Below, one piece after another: positions 33,610 through 47,100 of a DNA stretch of 64,000 nt. Numbering within the stretch: position 1 is the first letter of the stretch; the number at the start of each line of letters is the position of its first letter. The stretch is from Scilla litardierei (Eukaryota > Streptophyta > Magnoliopsida > Asparagales > Asparagaceae): assembly GCA_030789695.1 (NCBI GenBank), contig CM061139.1, positions 195,149,641 to 195,213,640 on the forward strand, in the 5' to 3' direction. The notes beneath the pieces are model-generated. The model searched no databases. It was not told the DNA's origin and worked only from the letters and a program-made list of their open reading frames with translations. The translations under genes and the position numbers were made by a program.

Positions 33610-33800
33610 AAAAATAAGTCAAAAAATGAGTTTCTTAATTAAGTGCAGAATCTGAATATGAAGCCATATCGAACGGTACACTTGGTATAGTGAGAGTTTT
33701 GTTAGGAGAACTTGGTTGTTAGCATCTACAACCTATGATTCTTAAGTGTAACAATCAAGTAACCATCTATATTGCAAACAATCTTCATGTAAGGGTAAAA

Positions 33801-34280
33801 TATTATGCATTGTCTTAATACAAATTCTGTTCTCAAATAAAAACTCCAATTTTACCCACTTTTGCTCTCCTCACTTCACTACACTTCTCTTTCCCTCCTC
33901 ACTACACTAGAGTCCAATTTTTTTAGCTGCCAATGGTTATATGCCTGAGCATCTGTGATGGTTTTGTATATAGAACCCAGCGCAACATATGACGCTCTGC
34001 CTTAAAAGAACACATTGATTTTTCAGATTTTAAGTGATTTTAATTAATTTTATTGGGTTTTACGTTTGTAGGTATTTTTGTAATATTTTTGTAATGTTTA
34101 ATTATGCAAGTTAGAGAAGAAATTGTGAGCAGCAGCGACGAGGGGAGGAGGAGAAGAGGATGATACGGGAAGATGAGTAGGAAGAGGTGGTGATGGAGCA
34201 CGGAGATGATGGAGAGGATGAGAGGAGGGGGGAGGATGAGTTGGGAAAGAGGAGGGCAATTCTTGGACATTCATGTGTGC
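33801..34280. other. Intergenic sequence, nothing recognised
   Basis: A pyrimidine-rich stretch near 33860-33900 and a GAGGAGGA-type purine tract at 34130-34255. The minus-strand open frame over the purine tract is low complexity and not a gene. Confidence 0.45.
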
Positions 34281-34289
34281 TCTTTAAGA

Positions 34290-34700
34290 ATGGAAATTAG
34301 TGATGAATAATGGGGAAGATTATAGGGACTTTCCCTAGCCATTGAATCTTGGAAGGCTCTAGTATCGCCACCATTGATTGTAAAAGGGCATCACCTATAA
34401 ATAGAGTCAAGGGAGGTCGTTTGCATCCATCACGAGTTGCAAGCAATAGAATCAAAGGCATTCTCCGCTTCATAATTCTCTCTTGTGTTCTCTTGAGTTC
34501 TTTGTGAGTGTGAGAGTTTGGGTAAATGCTGACTTAGCCATTTTAAGAAGGTGAGTGAGCTAAGTGCCGTACGGGATTGGATAATCAAGTAGCTAGACAA
34601 TCCATCCGCGGGTGAAATATTGGCGGTTTTTAAAAAATATTTGTAATGCGTTTAGAATATAGTATGTTTAGCAAAAAGTGTAACACGGATATAGGACTCT
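34290..34700 (+). mobile_element. Possible copia LTR remnant
   Basis: CCTATAAATAGAGTC (about 34396-34410) is a good TATA box. It is followed by leader-like sequence with CTCTTGTGTTCTCTTGAGTTC and no open frame, as in plant copia LTRs. It lies downstream of the copia pol relic in the same orientation, so it may be its 3' LTR. No borders found. Confidence 0.3.
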
Positions 34701-34930
34701 TGTTCGAGACAAGATTTCTGGATGAGGGGATTGAAACAAACCATTCCATGCCTAATTGGATATCAGCTGATTGATTTATTAGCCAAACTTTAAATAAACT
34801 TTAAATGGTTCCAGCTAAAAGTATATTTGTCCCTACCTAGTAGTATATGACGTGCTCCAGCTTTGAGAGAAAATGTTAGGGTTATATTAAAATTAGAAGA
34901 GTTTTTTAGTTTAGAAATAAAAATTATATT

Positions 34931-35097
34931 GGATTTAATGTAGAAAAGCTGCCACCTGATCCATTGGACAGGTGGCAAGACACAAAAAAGGTGGAGAGTA
35001 CAAGCCCCCACATAGGCTTGTACTCGTTGGGGCCCACCCCTTTGTGTCTTGCACCTGATCTTTTGGATCAGGTGCCACCTACTCTACATTAATCCTC
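34931..35097. mobile_element. hAT-type MITE
   Basis: The 8-bp duplication ATTATATT lies at 34923-34930 and 35098-35105. The ends are GGATTTAATGTAGA and, read inward from the right, GAGGATTAATGTAGA. The arms extend through the CACCTGATCC and GGTGC.AAGACACAAA blocks to a centre at about 35010. Non-coding. Confidence 0.8.
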
Positions 35098-35105
35098 ATT
35101 ATATT

Positions 35106-36430
35106 TTCTAATTTTAGAGATAGAATCAAGTAAGAAATCAAATATGAATATGAATTTTAATTTTAATCATGTTCGCCATATATTTTTAGCTATATGAACA
35201 ACATGAATACTACGACTTATCGCAAGATGGTGCCAGCCTTTGGTCAACGGCGTGCAAAACCACCTCGCACCGACCATTCAACACTCAGCCATCCTTCAGT
35301 GAAGGCGATCCGGCCCCAAGAATTGCTACTGCTCGTCTCCCATCTGCGAGGAGGGCATCCGTCACGCATCCCTATGTGAAAGCGTTTGACGTGAGGCATG
35401 GCCTTCAGCATGACATCCGACGAGGCAAAGTACTCAGCTTTCATTTAGGGCATGTTCTTATGTAGAAAAGTATAATTGGGAAAGTTGAGAAGTGTAGAAT
35501 CTGATGAGAGAGAAATTTGTATGTAGTATGTTCTTTTGTTGGAAAGTGGGGTTGGATTGTGGAGTTGGAAAGTTGAGGTGGGTCCCACTCCGCGTAGTGT
35601 GTTCTTTTGGTTGAAGAAAGTGGTATGAAGAAAGTGATGTGGATCCCACTCAAATTTAAATTATTATTTTTAAAACTAACTTAATTACTTAAAACTAAAC
35701 TAATTAATTATTAAAATATTTAATTATTAATTTATACTAGTTAATTGCAAAATCAAAGTGCTAACGTACCTCTCCAATCATGCTACAGGAACGCCCACTC
35801 ACGTTTGAAGGGAAAAAAATAAAAAAAAACGGAAAATCAAAATTCGATTTGACCCGAGAGAGGGTGGGGCCCAGCAAGCGGAAGAACTCTTTGTATTCCC
35901 CGCGTTTCACGGAGAATTCAAGAGGCTGCCGAGATTCCAAAATTCGGCCTCCACATCAGCTTAGAATCCCAAACGCACATTCAACCTACCAAACAGACAT
36001 AAGGAAATTAGGCTTGGAATCCTGTATACAGTAAGTGAATGGTGCAAGAGACCGACTTTCTCGCCCACAATCGGAGAAAAGAACAGCCCCTTAACTTCAA
36101 CCACTCCAGACCTGCAAGATCTGGATAAGCTTTGTTGACGATGCAAGGCAGGCCTTAACATCTGCACGAATCGATCATATGAGCCGACCATCCCGAGTAG
36201 TAGAAAACATGCTTAATCCTCTACAATGTACAGCAACAAGTCAGCAGCAAACATAGCGAGAGTCCGGAGATCAAATCTCTGTTATGAAGGTGATGGCAGG
36301 CGAGGTGGAGCGAAGACGCAAGCCAAGATGCTCAACTGTCAAGCTCCCTCCCGCTCCTCGACAATTCCAAGTTTCCATCGACATGACACCAAGAAGCCAT
36401 AAGCATATGACCCAAAGCTGAACACTCGTG
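35106..36430. other. Intergenic sequence, no gene recognised
   Basis: Contains short repeats of ATGTTCTTTTG with AAAGTTGAG near 35450-35640 and several small open frames without recognisable similarity. The right part may already include the distal 3' UTR of the minus-strand gene. Confidence 0.4.
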
Positions 36431-37303
36431 AATCAATAAAGCCTTCATCTCCACAATAATAAAAAAAATACGAAGCTATACGGCTCTACACAAGTAAAAC
36501 TACCACACACAGTCCATTTGCAATGTTCTCACTGCATTGCAACGTACAAGCAACAACTCACAGCACAACCCACATAGAAGCACAAACATCCATTAAGACG
36601 CAAGCATCATGTGACCATAGCAATGCGACTACAATGCTTAATTACTGAGAATGATGAAACCAGCGTCTGCTCCAAATTATGTACAAAAGCTACTCCTGCT
36701 ATCTGACCAACCTGTTTAAAAAAAGAAAACAATGTTAAACACTATGCACAGTAAACAATCAAGAAATGCAGCGATTATGTCGAAACGCCACGATTAGCAC
36801 AAAACATGAAAGCAAAAAATTCTGAAGTTCCAAGAACTTCAGGACATGCAAAGAGGAAAGCAGTTACAGATCAAATGGCATAATGCTGTGCCTTGCCTCT
36901 TGAGGGCTGTGGCTTTAAATATCTAAAAATTTAAAGTCTAAAAATCAAATGATGTATTCAGTGAATCAGTGCAATCCATTTACTAATACTTGTACAGATG
37001 GAGGATGGAATCATGGAACACCCGTAAACTTATTTTGTATTCATGAAAAGGGAGTTCTAGAAGTCTAGATTGATACTAGAATCACAATGCCATACAAAAT
37101 CAAAATTTAAACATATCTTAGTTGACATAACAGAGAAATGGGAGGATAACAAACTGAACCAAAACACCACGATAATCCAGCGCTAGACAGGTTCAATGAC
37201 TCGTGAGACACTGCAAATCCTTTTACAGTCTGTATTTATAGTTCATCAAAATATACCGTGATGGCAGTCAAACTGATCACAATTTCTTAGGTTGAATTTC
37301 TGA
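36431..37303 (-). other. Likely 3' UTR of the A_thal_3526 gene, possibly with an intron
   Basis: After the stop at 37304, the minus strand has a plausible donor (CACG then GTATAT, about 37258) and a good acceptor (TTTAAACAG at about 36712-36720). This suggests a 3' UTR intron of roughly 0.54 kb with a final UTR exon from about 36711 leftwards. This is inferred from splice signals alone; the polyadenylation site was not identified. Confidence 0.4.
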
Positions 37304-38119
37304 TCAGTCACTCCCAAAATCATCATAACTAACGCCTTCCGATATGGTGTCTAGGCCTTTATCTTCTTCTACAGTGAGCAAGAAAAAGATATTATAACAA
37401 GTAAAAAATTGAAAATAGAAATTAGATTAAGAAAAAGGATTCACACCATTGCAGTCCCTTCCAGGGGAATCTGAGAAGTTATTTGCCTCGTGTGCGAGGA
37501 AAGGGGACCTACCATAATTCTCCAAAATGTCTAAACAAATGAAGAAAGCATATCATGTATATATTTTATAGGGATAAAATAAAACGGCTGATTTATGAAT
37601 AAAAATTGCGTTTGCCATGGATTCAGATGGTCATACCGGCACTCTGTGTAAAGTCATCGGTTAAATCCGAGAAGCTGAAATTTCGCGGTATCTGACTTAA
37701 AAATCCAAATGAGGACGAATCAATGTCCAGAAGCGGCTCATTCAAAGGTTGCCCGGTCAACTCAGAGCTGCTGAAAGATGCACCAGGTTCAACTCCAAGT
37801 GGTGGGCGTGCTTCTAAGAAACTGCTATCAGTACAGAATGTAAACTCAGAGTTGTTTGAGTAGCTAGGTTCTGACTTGATTGCTGTCCCATTAATCCCAT
37901 TAGACCTTCCCATGTGAGAGTTCTGTGTGGGCAACAAGCTTGGTGAAACATCCGTTCTCCCAGAAAAAATGTTAGCATCATTGGCGAGTTGAACCCTTTG
38001 ACTTGCTGAGGACACCCCGTTGGTCATAGCACTCGAAGATCCTCCATTGCAAAACATGCTGTCTGGCCTTGACGTAGTGGATGCATGGTCGGATAGATAG
38101 CATGAATGAGTCTGATGCA
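37304..38119 (-). CDS. A_thal_3526 protein exons 4-6 (disordered C-terminal half)
   Basis: Exon 4 (38119-37637) ends GCC G before GTATGACC. Exon 5 (37530-37447) follows TTTGTTTAG and reads DILENYGRSPFLAHEANN. Exon 6 (37368-37304) follows CACTGTAG and reads EEDKGLDTISEGVSYDDF to TGA. If the exon 4 donor were not used, translation would stop four codons later (after GMTI), so exon 4 alone looks like a complete open frame but is not the true C-terminus. Junction phases agree at all three borders. Confidence 0.85.
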
Positions 38120-41100
38120 CTGTAACAAGTGATAGGGGGTTATTTAGATCGTATTGCAATGAAGGCTAAAATCATAAAAATAATACACTTAAATTTATTC
38201 AGGCTAAATCAATACAATTGCAATCAAGGACCAACTCGGGAAAGAAAGCAATTTTAGCCAAAATAATAATAGATCTAGGCACAACAATGCAATCTGCAAC
38301 AATCCAGAAAAATGTGGCGCAAAAGTTAATTTATGAGATATCAATGAAAACAAATGTCTACTGAATACACTTCATGAGACAAGTGCCTGGAGTCATATGT
38401 ATGTAGAATTGACTGAAAATGGTTGCCCCAAAATATTGAATTTTCAAAAAAATTGGCAATTCTGATCTCAAAGTTTCAGCATTTATTTTAAATATATATG
38501 TATATATGTTATCAAAAAAGCAAAAAAGGACCTAAACTTTGAATATCTTAAATGTACTATGCTGAGATTAACTTACACCGGTCACCATCTTCTAGACCCT
38601 CAGACTAGGAGAGCATGAGCATGAGCATGAACAACAAACCAATGAGGTAGATACCGTAGGTTTTCCTACATATCATAGGTTCTCAGGCAAACAATGACGC
38701 AATGGAAGCATAAAAAGAAAAGAAACAAAAAAGGAGCAGGAAAAAAAGTAAAGTTTGCAATAAATAGAAAAGTGTCAAACGAAGTTGCAAATAACTGGTC
38801 ACATTTCAATTCATATGGAGCTGATCAAATTAAGACTTGAAATGTTTGACGACAGGATATTCCAGTGTAATGGCAATTATAGTATTGATGCTAGTTGGAA
38901 CATAGATATTACCACCTAGGATGCCCTTCAATGACAAAAATAAAATTAAAATTGCAACTGGCCTGCAAAAACATAAAATGTTTAAAAACATAAAATGTTT
39001 ATTTTCGTGGAATAAAAGCATGTAAGACATGCAAAAGGATATATAATCCACTATATGAACAGAAGTGTGACAATATAGGGAAGAAGTCATACATGTCGAA
39101 GAACTGGAACCATTGGAAAGTGGTATAGAACCAACTCCCGGTGAACAAACTTTCTGCATGAGCTCAACCTGCTTCTCTAGGAGCTTGTTGAAAACAAGTA
39201 TTTGGTTCTTAAGCAAAAGTCTAACATGATATGCCTTGAAAAATTCTCGATTCTCTTCTTCAAGTTTCTGCCACACTGAAAGCATGCACAAAAATAGAAT
39301 ATTGAGTCAGTCTATGAGACACTAGCCAAGAAAAAAAAAGTACTTTTCATCATAAAATATTGGCAGAAGAATGCATGCACTTGCGGACGCATCATTCAAG
39401 TACAATCAGTTCAAAATTTGATTATTGCACTAAAAGTGGAAAATGTTTAACATCTACCATGATCTTCCTCATGGTAACTGCACTGCCAAATATATGTATT
39501 TGTGTGCTTTATGCATAAAGTACCCACGAAACTGCTGGTTTTGATATGAGGCTGTTTTTCACTATGTCCAGAAGTTTCTAACCAATTAAAGTAAGCCTAC
39601 ATAGATTTTAAAATGTGTGATCCATGTAGTCGGTAGTCTGGATTTTCAACTATATCACATATCCAAGAATTTTATCTATTTGGCAAAACCTTTTTTGAGG
39701 TGAAGATTCCTATAAAAAAAGATTTTTCTCAAGTTGTGCTTTCCACTTAAAAAGGCTATATTGGTCATACATCAGACTGACTACCAAGTAAGGTGCAGTT
39801 CGAACTCAGAATATGTACACTATGCTTTCCAACTAGTACATTTGTTTAGTTACGTTGTGTGTGCAAGCACATTATCTTTTGTATGGAGGAAATGTGTAAA
39901 TGCATACATGAGTTACGACTCTTATCCTCTTTGGAGCAGACATGATATATTCAAAAACAGTGGGAAAGCACATTAAAATAGAAATAATTACAGACTTCAG
40001 TCCACTCTTCCATATGGGAGTTGATCCCAATTTACTAATTTTCACACTTAAACATGTAATGTATATGCTTACTACTGAGGCTAACGTTGGCAGCCATTTC
40101 AGTGCAAACTCAAGAATACCAAATCCCCCAGAAAACCCTAACCACTAGATTAAACAGATAGATCATCCAGCAGGGTTTCACAATATCATTTTGTCACGAG
40201 ACTGCAGAACTATACTACTAAGCTAAGGCTAGTTTTTAAACATGGTGCATGTGAACATCCCCAACTAACAAGCCTGTGAAATATCGGAGAAACTAACGAT
40301 AAAGGATTCCAAGTTTTTGGAAAATTCAATAAATTCTACTGTTAGTTAGTAGACAATATCTCTACAATCTACCTCATGATACTTTTAAGATACATTGTGA
40401 AGGTAAATCATTATAAACACCTGACTCATCTCATCCAAATAATCCACTACTCCCCTACAAGTACACACGTTACACTTGATTATTCTACCAAAACCCTATA
40501 CAATTCAACCGAGTTGCCTTCTTAACATGCCTCTAATACACATCAAAACCTCTACAGTACCGATACGACCCTGATGGAATTTGGAAATAAAAATCTGATT
40601 TTTATTGATCATTTGGGATAGTTGGCCTCAATTAGAGAGGAGGATCGCTCTCCCCTTTGATTTGAGAGAAAAAACCTAAACTCTCCCAAGATCTAAGTTT
40701 CACACTCCCGATCTCTTCTATCTCTCAATATTTTTCTCAAATTCCACCACTCAATTATTCCAACCCCCTTTATAAAATCTAAAAGCTACTGATTTCCTAA
40801 AAATTACATATCTGCATCCCCGTAAAATTACAATTTTGCCATCAATTCCCAAAAATTACAGATCTGTCGGTGATGGGCCATACACCCTAATTAACCCCAA
40901 GTCTATTAGGTATATGTATTAGATTGATAAGGATCTAAATTGGATTCAAATAAATATTTTAGTATTTGAGTTAATTTTGTATTGTAATCTTTGAGTCCTT
41001 TTAGCATTCTAGTATTTGTGTCTTTTTAAATTTTATTATTTTAATTTATTTAAGTTCCTTTTAGATTTAGCAATATAAGTCTTTTTAAAATCTCATTTTC

Positions 41101-44100
41101 TAAAAAATTGTGTTTTTTTAAAGTTTCATATCTAATGAACTCTTTTATTTATTTAGAACTAGAAATAATCCGTGCAATAGTGCACGGTGCAAAAAAAATC
41201 ACCACGAATAGGATGCAGTGAACACACGCAACCGAAAAGGAGTAAGAAGTACGGTGGTGTATCGGTATCGTCGGGGGGTAAAAGGTGCGAAATCCGGAAG
41301 TTAAAATACAAAAAGCATTGGGAGTTATAGGGAAAAAAGACCCAATGGCAATCATGTAACTACTGTGGGCATGAAAGTTTTATTTTGGGTTTTATTAAAG
41401 TAAGTGACACACTTGTAATTAAGAGGAAGATGATGGCTTTTTTGTTGGGGGAGCCATGTGGCATGCCACATGGGACAAAGGTGAGGCCCACACTTTATCC
41501 CATTAGGACAAAGTGCTCATTTGTATAATAGATTTTTTATTTGACTCCTACTTATAAATTTAAATACGAGTCAAATTAGTGTTTCTTTTCACACATATAT
41601 GACGGCTTTGTATTCAACTTTATAATTATGAAAAAAAATGATATATTGAGTAATAATTAGAGTTGTGTAAACTTTTTTTGCTAATTAAAAATCTTAAACG
41701 CGAGAAACACGAGCGTGCTTGGGTTACCTATGCATAATGTCCGAAGAATCTCTGAGTGCAAGGCATTGGTGTCAGTAATCGTTAGATTCCCATGATGAGA
41801 TGCATCAACCCTATCAAATCCTAGCTTCTTCCTCCTTAATTTTCCCACATCTTTTTCCATTTTGGTCTGCATCATGATCATGTCACTTGAAGAATATTTT
41901 TACATTTGTTTAGTCTCAAATTTTAACCGTCTCTGGGATACAAGTCAAACATGATTATCTTTAGAAGTACAAATGATGCAACTATGGGTGCGGCCACAAC
42001 TGGTAGCATTTTTGTAATTTTGGACATCATTTGTATTTTTTGTAATTTCAGGACATCATTTGTATTTTTTGTAATTTCAGGACATCAGTAGTTTTTATAT
42101 AGGAGATGAGATGTCTGAAATAATAAGGCTTATGTAAAGATTTGAGAAAAAATCTAAATGAAGATTTAGATCCTGTGAGAATTAGGCTTTTCGCTCGAAT
42201 CAAAAACTAGGAGAGTTGTCTTTCTATCGAACTGAGGGCAAATTATCATTTGTATTTCCTAAATTATCAATAAAAATCTCATCTTTATCCCAAATTCCTA
42301 AATTTCTTCCCTAAATTCCTAGCAAACCGTATTAAATTAGTATTAGAGCACAAATTCGGATGACAGCAAAGGAAAAGGTAGAAGCTTCGGAGTAGAAATT
42401 CAATGCCCAATTGGCAGATCTGAAGAAACCTATCGATGAAAGATTTACATCATTCCAATCGAAGATGAAAGCATCAATTGAATCCAGGATAAAGACGTCG
42501 ATGAAGGCCCTAATGGAGAAAATTTTGAAGATGGATTGTCATTCTTTGCCCGAGAAACCAACTATGAAGGAAGATGACGTCAAAAATTCAGATCTGGAGC
42601 AAAAGGCACGATCTTTGGCGATGTGAAAGGAGAAAGCTGATGACTTTACGAAAGATCAACCTTCGTACGATATAGATCGAAAGCGAAATGTGGAATTTTT
42701 GGTCGACAACGAGAGAAGAATTTATCCAAATGATAGTCCGGCATCAGATCTGCTTGACATGATGGCTGCGACATAGAACTAAGGCAAACGATATCATCTT
42801 TGAACAAGAGAATGTGAAAATTTGTCAACTTTGAGGTGGATCTACACTCAAACGACGACACCCAGGGCTTAGCGGCCACGGCTCTTTGGAAGGGCCGCCC
42901 AAGCCACATCTCCCAGGCCCGCCTGGACCTGGGCAGCCTGCCATGTGCCTGTCTGGGGCAAGCTACCCAGACCTCGACAGGCAGGCGGCCATCCCTATGC
43001 CTATCTGGGGTAGGCTACCCAGGCCTCAACAGGCACAGGGCAGGCCACCCAGGTACAAGCGGTCCTTGGGCAAGGCGCCCCGAGGCCTGCGGGCCCACCA
43101 ATGCCTGAAGGCATATTCCAGGGACCCCCGGAGCAGATCCAGCGACAGTTCGGTTCTGGTACGGTTTCGAACCGCTGTTTTCAATTCCGGTAGAAACTAG
43201 AACATGAACCAAACCGCTTTAGAAGCGGGTTTGTTCCGTTTTCGATTATAGGCCAGTGCTGGTTCCGGTTCGGGGCCGGTTCTATCTTTTTATTTGTTTG
43301 TTCTCACATTTTATTAAAAAGCTGGTAAAGCATAATGCATGATTCGAATTCCACACATGCATCCTAAAGTAAAGATGTAAGTAGCTGGTTTTTTAAATGG
43401 AGCTTTTAGTACTGCATTCGTGCATGTATCTTTGTATGTAATTAACTACGTATCAAATTCTTGGGCCGACATTTTCTCAAATTCATCCTAATTTTCGATG
43501 ATGGCATTGATATGTTCCTGTGCGTGTAGTTCGTGATAGAACTTCTTGATGAACTCCTTTGGCCTTGTTGTCCACTTCGCTACTCAATCCATCACCATCT
43601 TCTGCCAGTGAATATCTTCATATCCTCACTGAACATTACGAAAGAACAGAGTAATATTGCATCTCTCTGCCGATGCAACATCGCTCAATTTGTAAGTGAC
43701 CTGCGATGAGCACTGAATTCTATTCAGCATCGTATTTTTCCCGATGTTTAATATATTCCATTTCCATTCAGCTTAATTTGTAAGTCAAATCGAACCGAAA
43801 CTGGTTTAGTTCCCTAGTTCTGGAACCGGGAAATCAAACTGGAGAACTGACGACGGTTCTGGTTTGGGTCGGCTCTGTAGAAGTGCAAACCGGAATCGAA
43901 CTAGCTTGGCCCGGTTCCGGTTCCGGTTTCGATTCCGGTTCTTGGAATCGGCCAATCAGTTTTAGTTCGTTTCGGTTCCAAACCAGTTCAGTTTTGGTTC
44001 GACTCCATGATTCGAACTGAGGGCCTAGACGTTAGCATCCAGGAGGTGGTGACCCTTGGGAGTTTGGAGATTACCACAACGATTTTTCAGGCTACGATGA

Positions 44101-47100
44101 GGATGGTGGTGACCCCAATTAATGCGAGGATGATTCGGGAGACGATGGTTGGACCGAAGGAGCACAATTTGAAAATTTCGATGCGTGACAGAATGACCAA
44201 CAATCATTTCACTACGGCTAGTCTGGAGAGAGAGAGAGCAAGTTAGAAGGTTTTCAGTACTGAAAGCAGGGTCCAAACGTTGAAAATGCCAATTTTTGAT
44301 GGAGATGACCTTTTTCATGGATCGACCTGGCCGAGAGATACTTTAGAGTGAATCGTCCGACAGAGGATGAAAAGTTGATGGATGCCGCTATATATTTGGA
44401 GAAAGAGGTACTTTCCTGGTACTACTTGAGGAAGCAGAGGCGGACGATGTGCTCATGAGAGGAGTTCAAGGACCGATTGCTCGACTGCTTTTGCGACACT
44501 CGAAAAAGGAGTCTACATGAGTAGCTCTTTGCGCTCGAGCAAGAAGACATCATCAAGGAATACAAAAATAAGTTCGAGTGGCTCTCAGACTAAGTAACAG
44601 AGATCTCTAAAGAGACGATAAAGGGACACTTTATAAAAGGACTATCGGAGAACATCAGAGCTAAGCTACGCATACTAAGACGGAGTGGGCATGGAGAAGC
44701 TATGGAGCTGGCCAAAATGGTGGAAGTCAAGATCAATACTGGACGGACTGCCAATAAAGCGATGAGCCGTACACATTCCGCACTCTTGCCACGACAGACT
44801 CAGAAGTCCCAGTCGACAGTGGGTCGGGCAGTTCATAAGAAACGTATCAAGCCTCCAACAGATATCATGATCAAGTGCCTCATGTAGACTGAGATGGAGG
44901 ACATGCACATCAAAGGTTTATGCTTTTGATGTGGCAAGAAGTTCGGACCGAGACATTGTTGCATGAAGCGTGCTCTTCAGATTCTGGTCGTTGATGATGA
45001 AGAAGGTGCCGTAGCTGAAGAGGAAGATCTAGGAGGGGACATGTATCCTCATTTGGAGTAGTGCACCAACGGTATTCATGACAATACATTGAGGACAAGT
45101 GATTCTTTGGAGGCAAAGAAATGACGCAACTAGGAATGTGGCTGCAACTGGTGGTATATTTGTAATTTTGGACAGCATAGGTAATTTTGTGATTTCAAGA
45201 ATTCTGTAGCTTTTATAAGAGGGCTGAAATAATAGGGCTTATGCAAAGATTTGAGAAAAGAATTAGAGAAGAGACGATTAGGAATAGGAAGATTTAGATC
45301 ACGAAAGAGTTATGCTTTTCTCTCGAATTAAAAGCTATGAGAGCGGCATGCCTCGAGAATTGATGCCAAATTATCTTTTCAAATTATCTTTTGTATTTAC
45401 TAAATTATTAAAAAAAATTCCATCTTCCCCTCAAATCCCTAAATTTCTTTCTCAAATCCCTAGCAAATCGTATCAACAACCTCATACAGTTATACCCACA
45501 TTTCAACCGTTTGGCAACAATCATGACACCAATGAGCACCTTTCCGTTATATGAATCAGTATATGCACCATAGCACGCACACAAATGCGCATCTTCCAAT
45601 ATGCGGAGATTCTACCACGAACAAGATTTCGCTATGCATGAAAATAGTTGGAAAGGGATTCTATAGCAGTTGCTTATATACAAAATAGAATATTATCCCC
45701 ATGCATGAAAATGGTCCATATCGAAAGAGATTCTACAGGCAGTAGCGTATAGACAAAATAGAATGATATTCTTGCATTTTGTCTTATTCTTTGTATAATC
45801 ACGCCATAAAATAATTCTTCCAGTCAAATATCAATAACTTAAGCTCGTCAATATAAGTTTTAATTACCGATTAGTCCAACCAATTAGGTCACATGTCATA
45901 CTGATCATGTTTATGAATGACGCAATCAAGGATAATACTGTTGAATAACATAGAATTTCAACAAAATAAAATTATTATTTCATTATCTGCATGGCTACAT
46001 ATTGTCTTCTTGCTATCAGAAGGAATGTAGCATGGTGATGCTAAATAATTGGGATCAGCACACAAGGGTTCAAATCCTTAAAGTTTTCAGAAATTTTGGA
46101 CAGGTTATTTCAAGAAAACCCAATCATGCAATGTGTTGAGGGACAGATGGGGACCAACAGACCTTTTTGGATTTTTAAAGACGCATTTAGCACTTTGGAA
46201 CTTCGATCAGATCGGTTGGAAACCAAATCTAAATCATCTATGTGAAAATTCTAACCCTTAGGACAGTTAGTGTTTCTGACTTCACCACAGCTGATTCCAA
46301 CAGTCCTATCAATTACTTGTGGGAAATAAAGAAGAAGGCTTTCCGTAGAACACACCTTCATTCTCTCTTCTTCTCGTCTTCTCATTAAAAAAAGTTGTTT
46401 TAGTCAATTCTCTGAGTGGTCAAAGCAGAGAGTTGAAGGCCATAGAATCATAATTTCTGTTGCATGAGAATGAGATCACATATTGCTTTCAAGATAGCAT
46501 CATATGTTTCCCAATCCACTCTTATTGACGTCATCTTCTGCTTCAATGGTAAGTTAGTCCCAAGAAAGTCAATCTGAACATTCCTCTTAGTAAACGTCAT
46601 TAGTACATCCACTGTTTAACGCTATTAAGTCATCACTAATTGCTTATAATGAAGAAAATCTAACAACCTCTCACGTTTACATCTTTAATGGTATCTGTTG
46701 CAACAGCATCTAATTTCACATAGGCCAACCAAAATATCAAAAATCTGCAGTACTTCTACTACCTATAGTAAAGGGTTTCATCAAGAGGTATGATGTTATC
46801 TAGCACTTGAATATAATACGCTATAAGGAGAAAATAGCATCAAGTAATTGTCAAAAATTGTCAGTAATTGTCAAAAATTGTCCATCGTATTGATGCTGTG
46901 GAATAGAAACACTTTGCCAAGAGGATAAAAATGCCATAGCATACTATACTGCCTAAACGAAACAAATATAACACATGTTCCCCGTATCTGTTACCTGTAG
47001 CCATGTTAAGATGAACTTCAGAGATAATGTCTTGTAAAAGAAACATGAAGTCTTACTGGTCATCTATGCAATTACTAAATATAAAAGCTATAGTATGGAA

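Larger units (their letters stand above)
32780..33800 (+). pseudogene. Ty1/copia pol relic (end of RT and RNase H), with MITEs inside
   Basis: Translation in shifting frames gives LLTEARMLDRKSIDTPMG, FPSRYTRVVGKFNY, then THWDDVVHIMRYLNNTSG, the conserved end of copia reverse transcriptase. RNase H pieces follow: DADWVGYPM (about 33339), FVGGNL (about 33394) and SAESEYEAISNGTLG (about 33643). These are the only pol sequences recognised in the window. The reading is broken by stops and by two MITEs (33131-33303 and about 33430-33609), whose removal restores continuity. Not related to the gag-only copia element at 48977-55784 as far as can be judged. Confidence 0.8.
41974..45475 (+). mobile_element. 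Gag-only LTR retrotransposon, element E (old)
   Basis: The 5' LTR is 41974-42334 (TGATGCAACTATGGG to CGTATTA) and the 3' LTR is 45122-45475 (TGACGCAACTAGG to CGTATCA). The flanks ACAAA and ACAAC agree at 4 of 5 bases as a decayed target duplication. TTAGTATTAGAGC after the 5' LTR is a mutated initiator-Met primer site. The LTRs have diverged by many substitutions and indels, so this is among the oldest elements here. Only gag relics remain, and an 875-bp hAT-like element is inserted in the GC-rich linker. Confidence 0.8.

Noticed and set aside
35194..35379. Small + strand open frame in the intergenic region
   Set aside because: No recognisable similarity, no splice or promoter context; overlapping frames of equal length exist on the other strand.
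46027..46075. SINE with A and B boxes
   Set aside because: Boxes are only loosely matching, and no poly(A)/T tail or target duplication was found.
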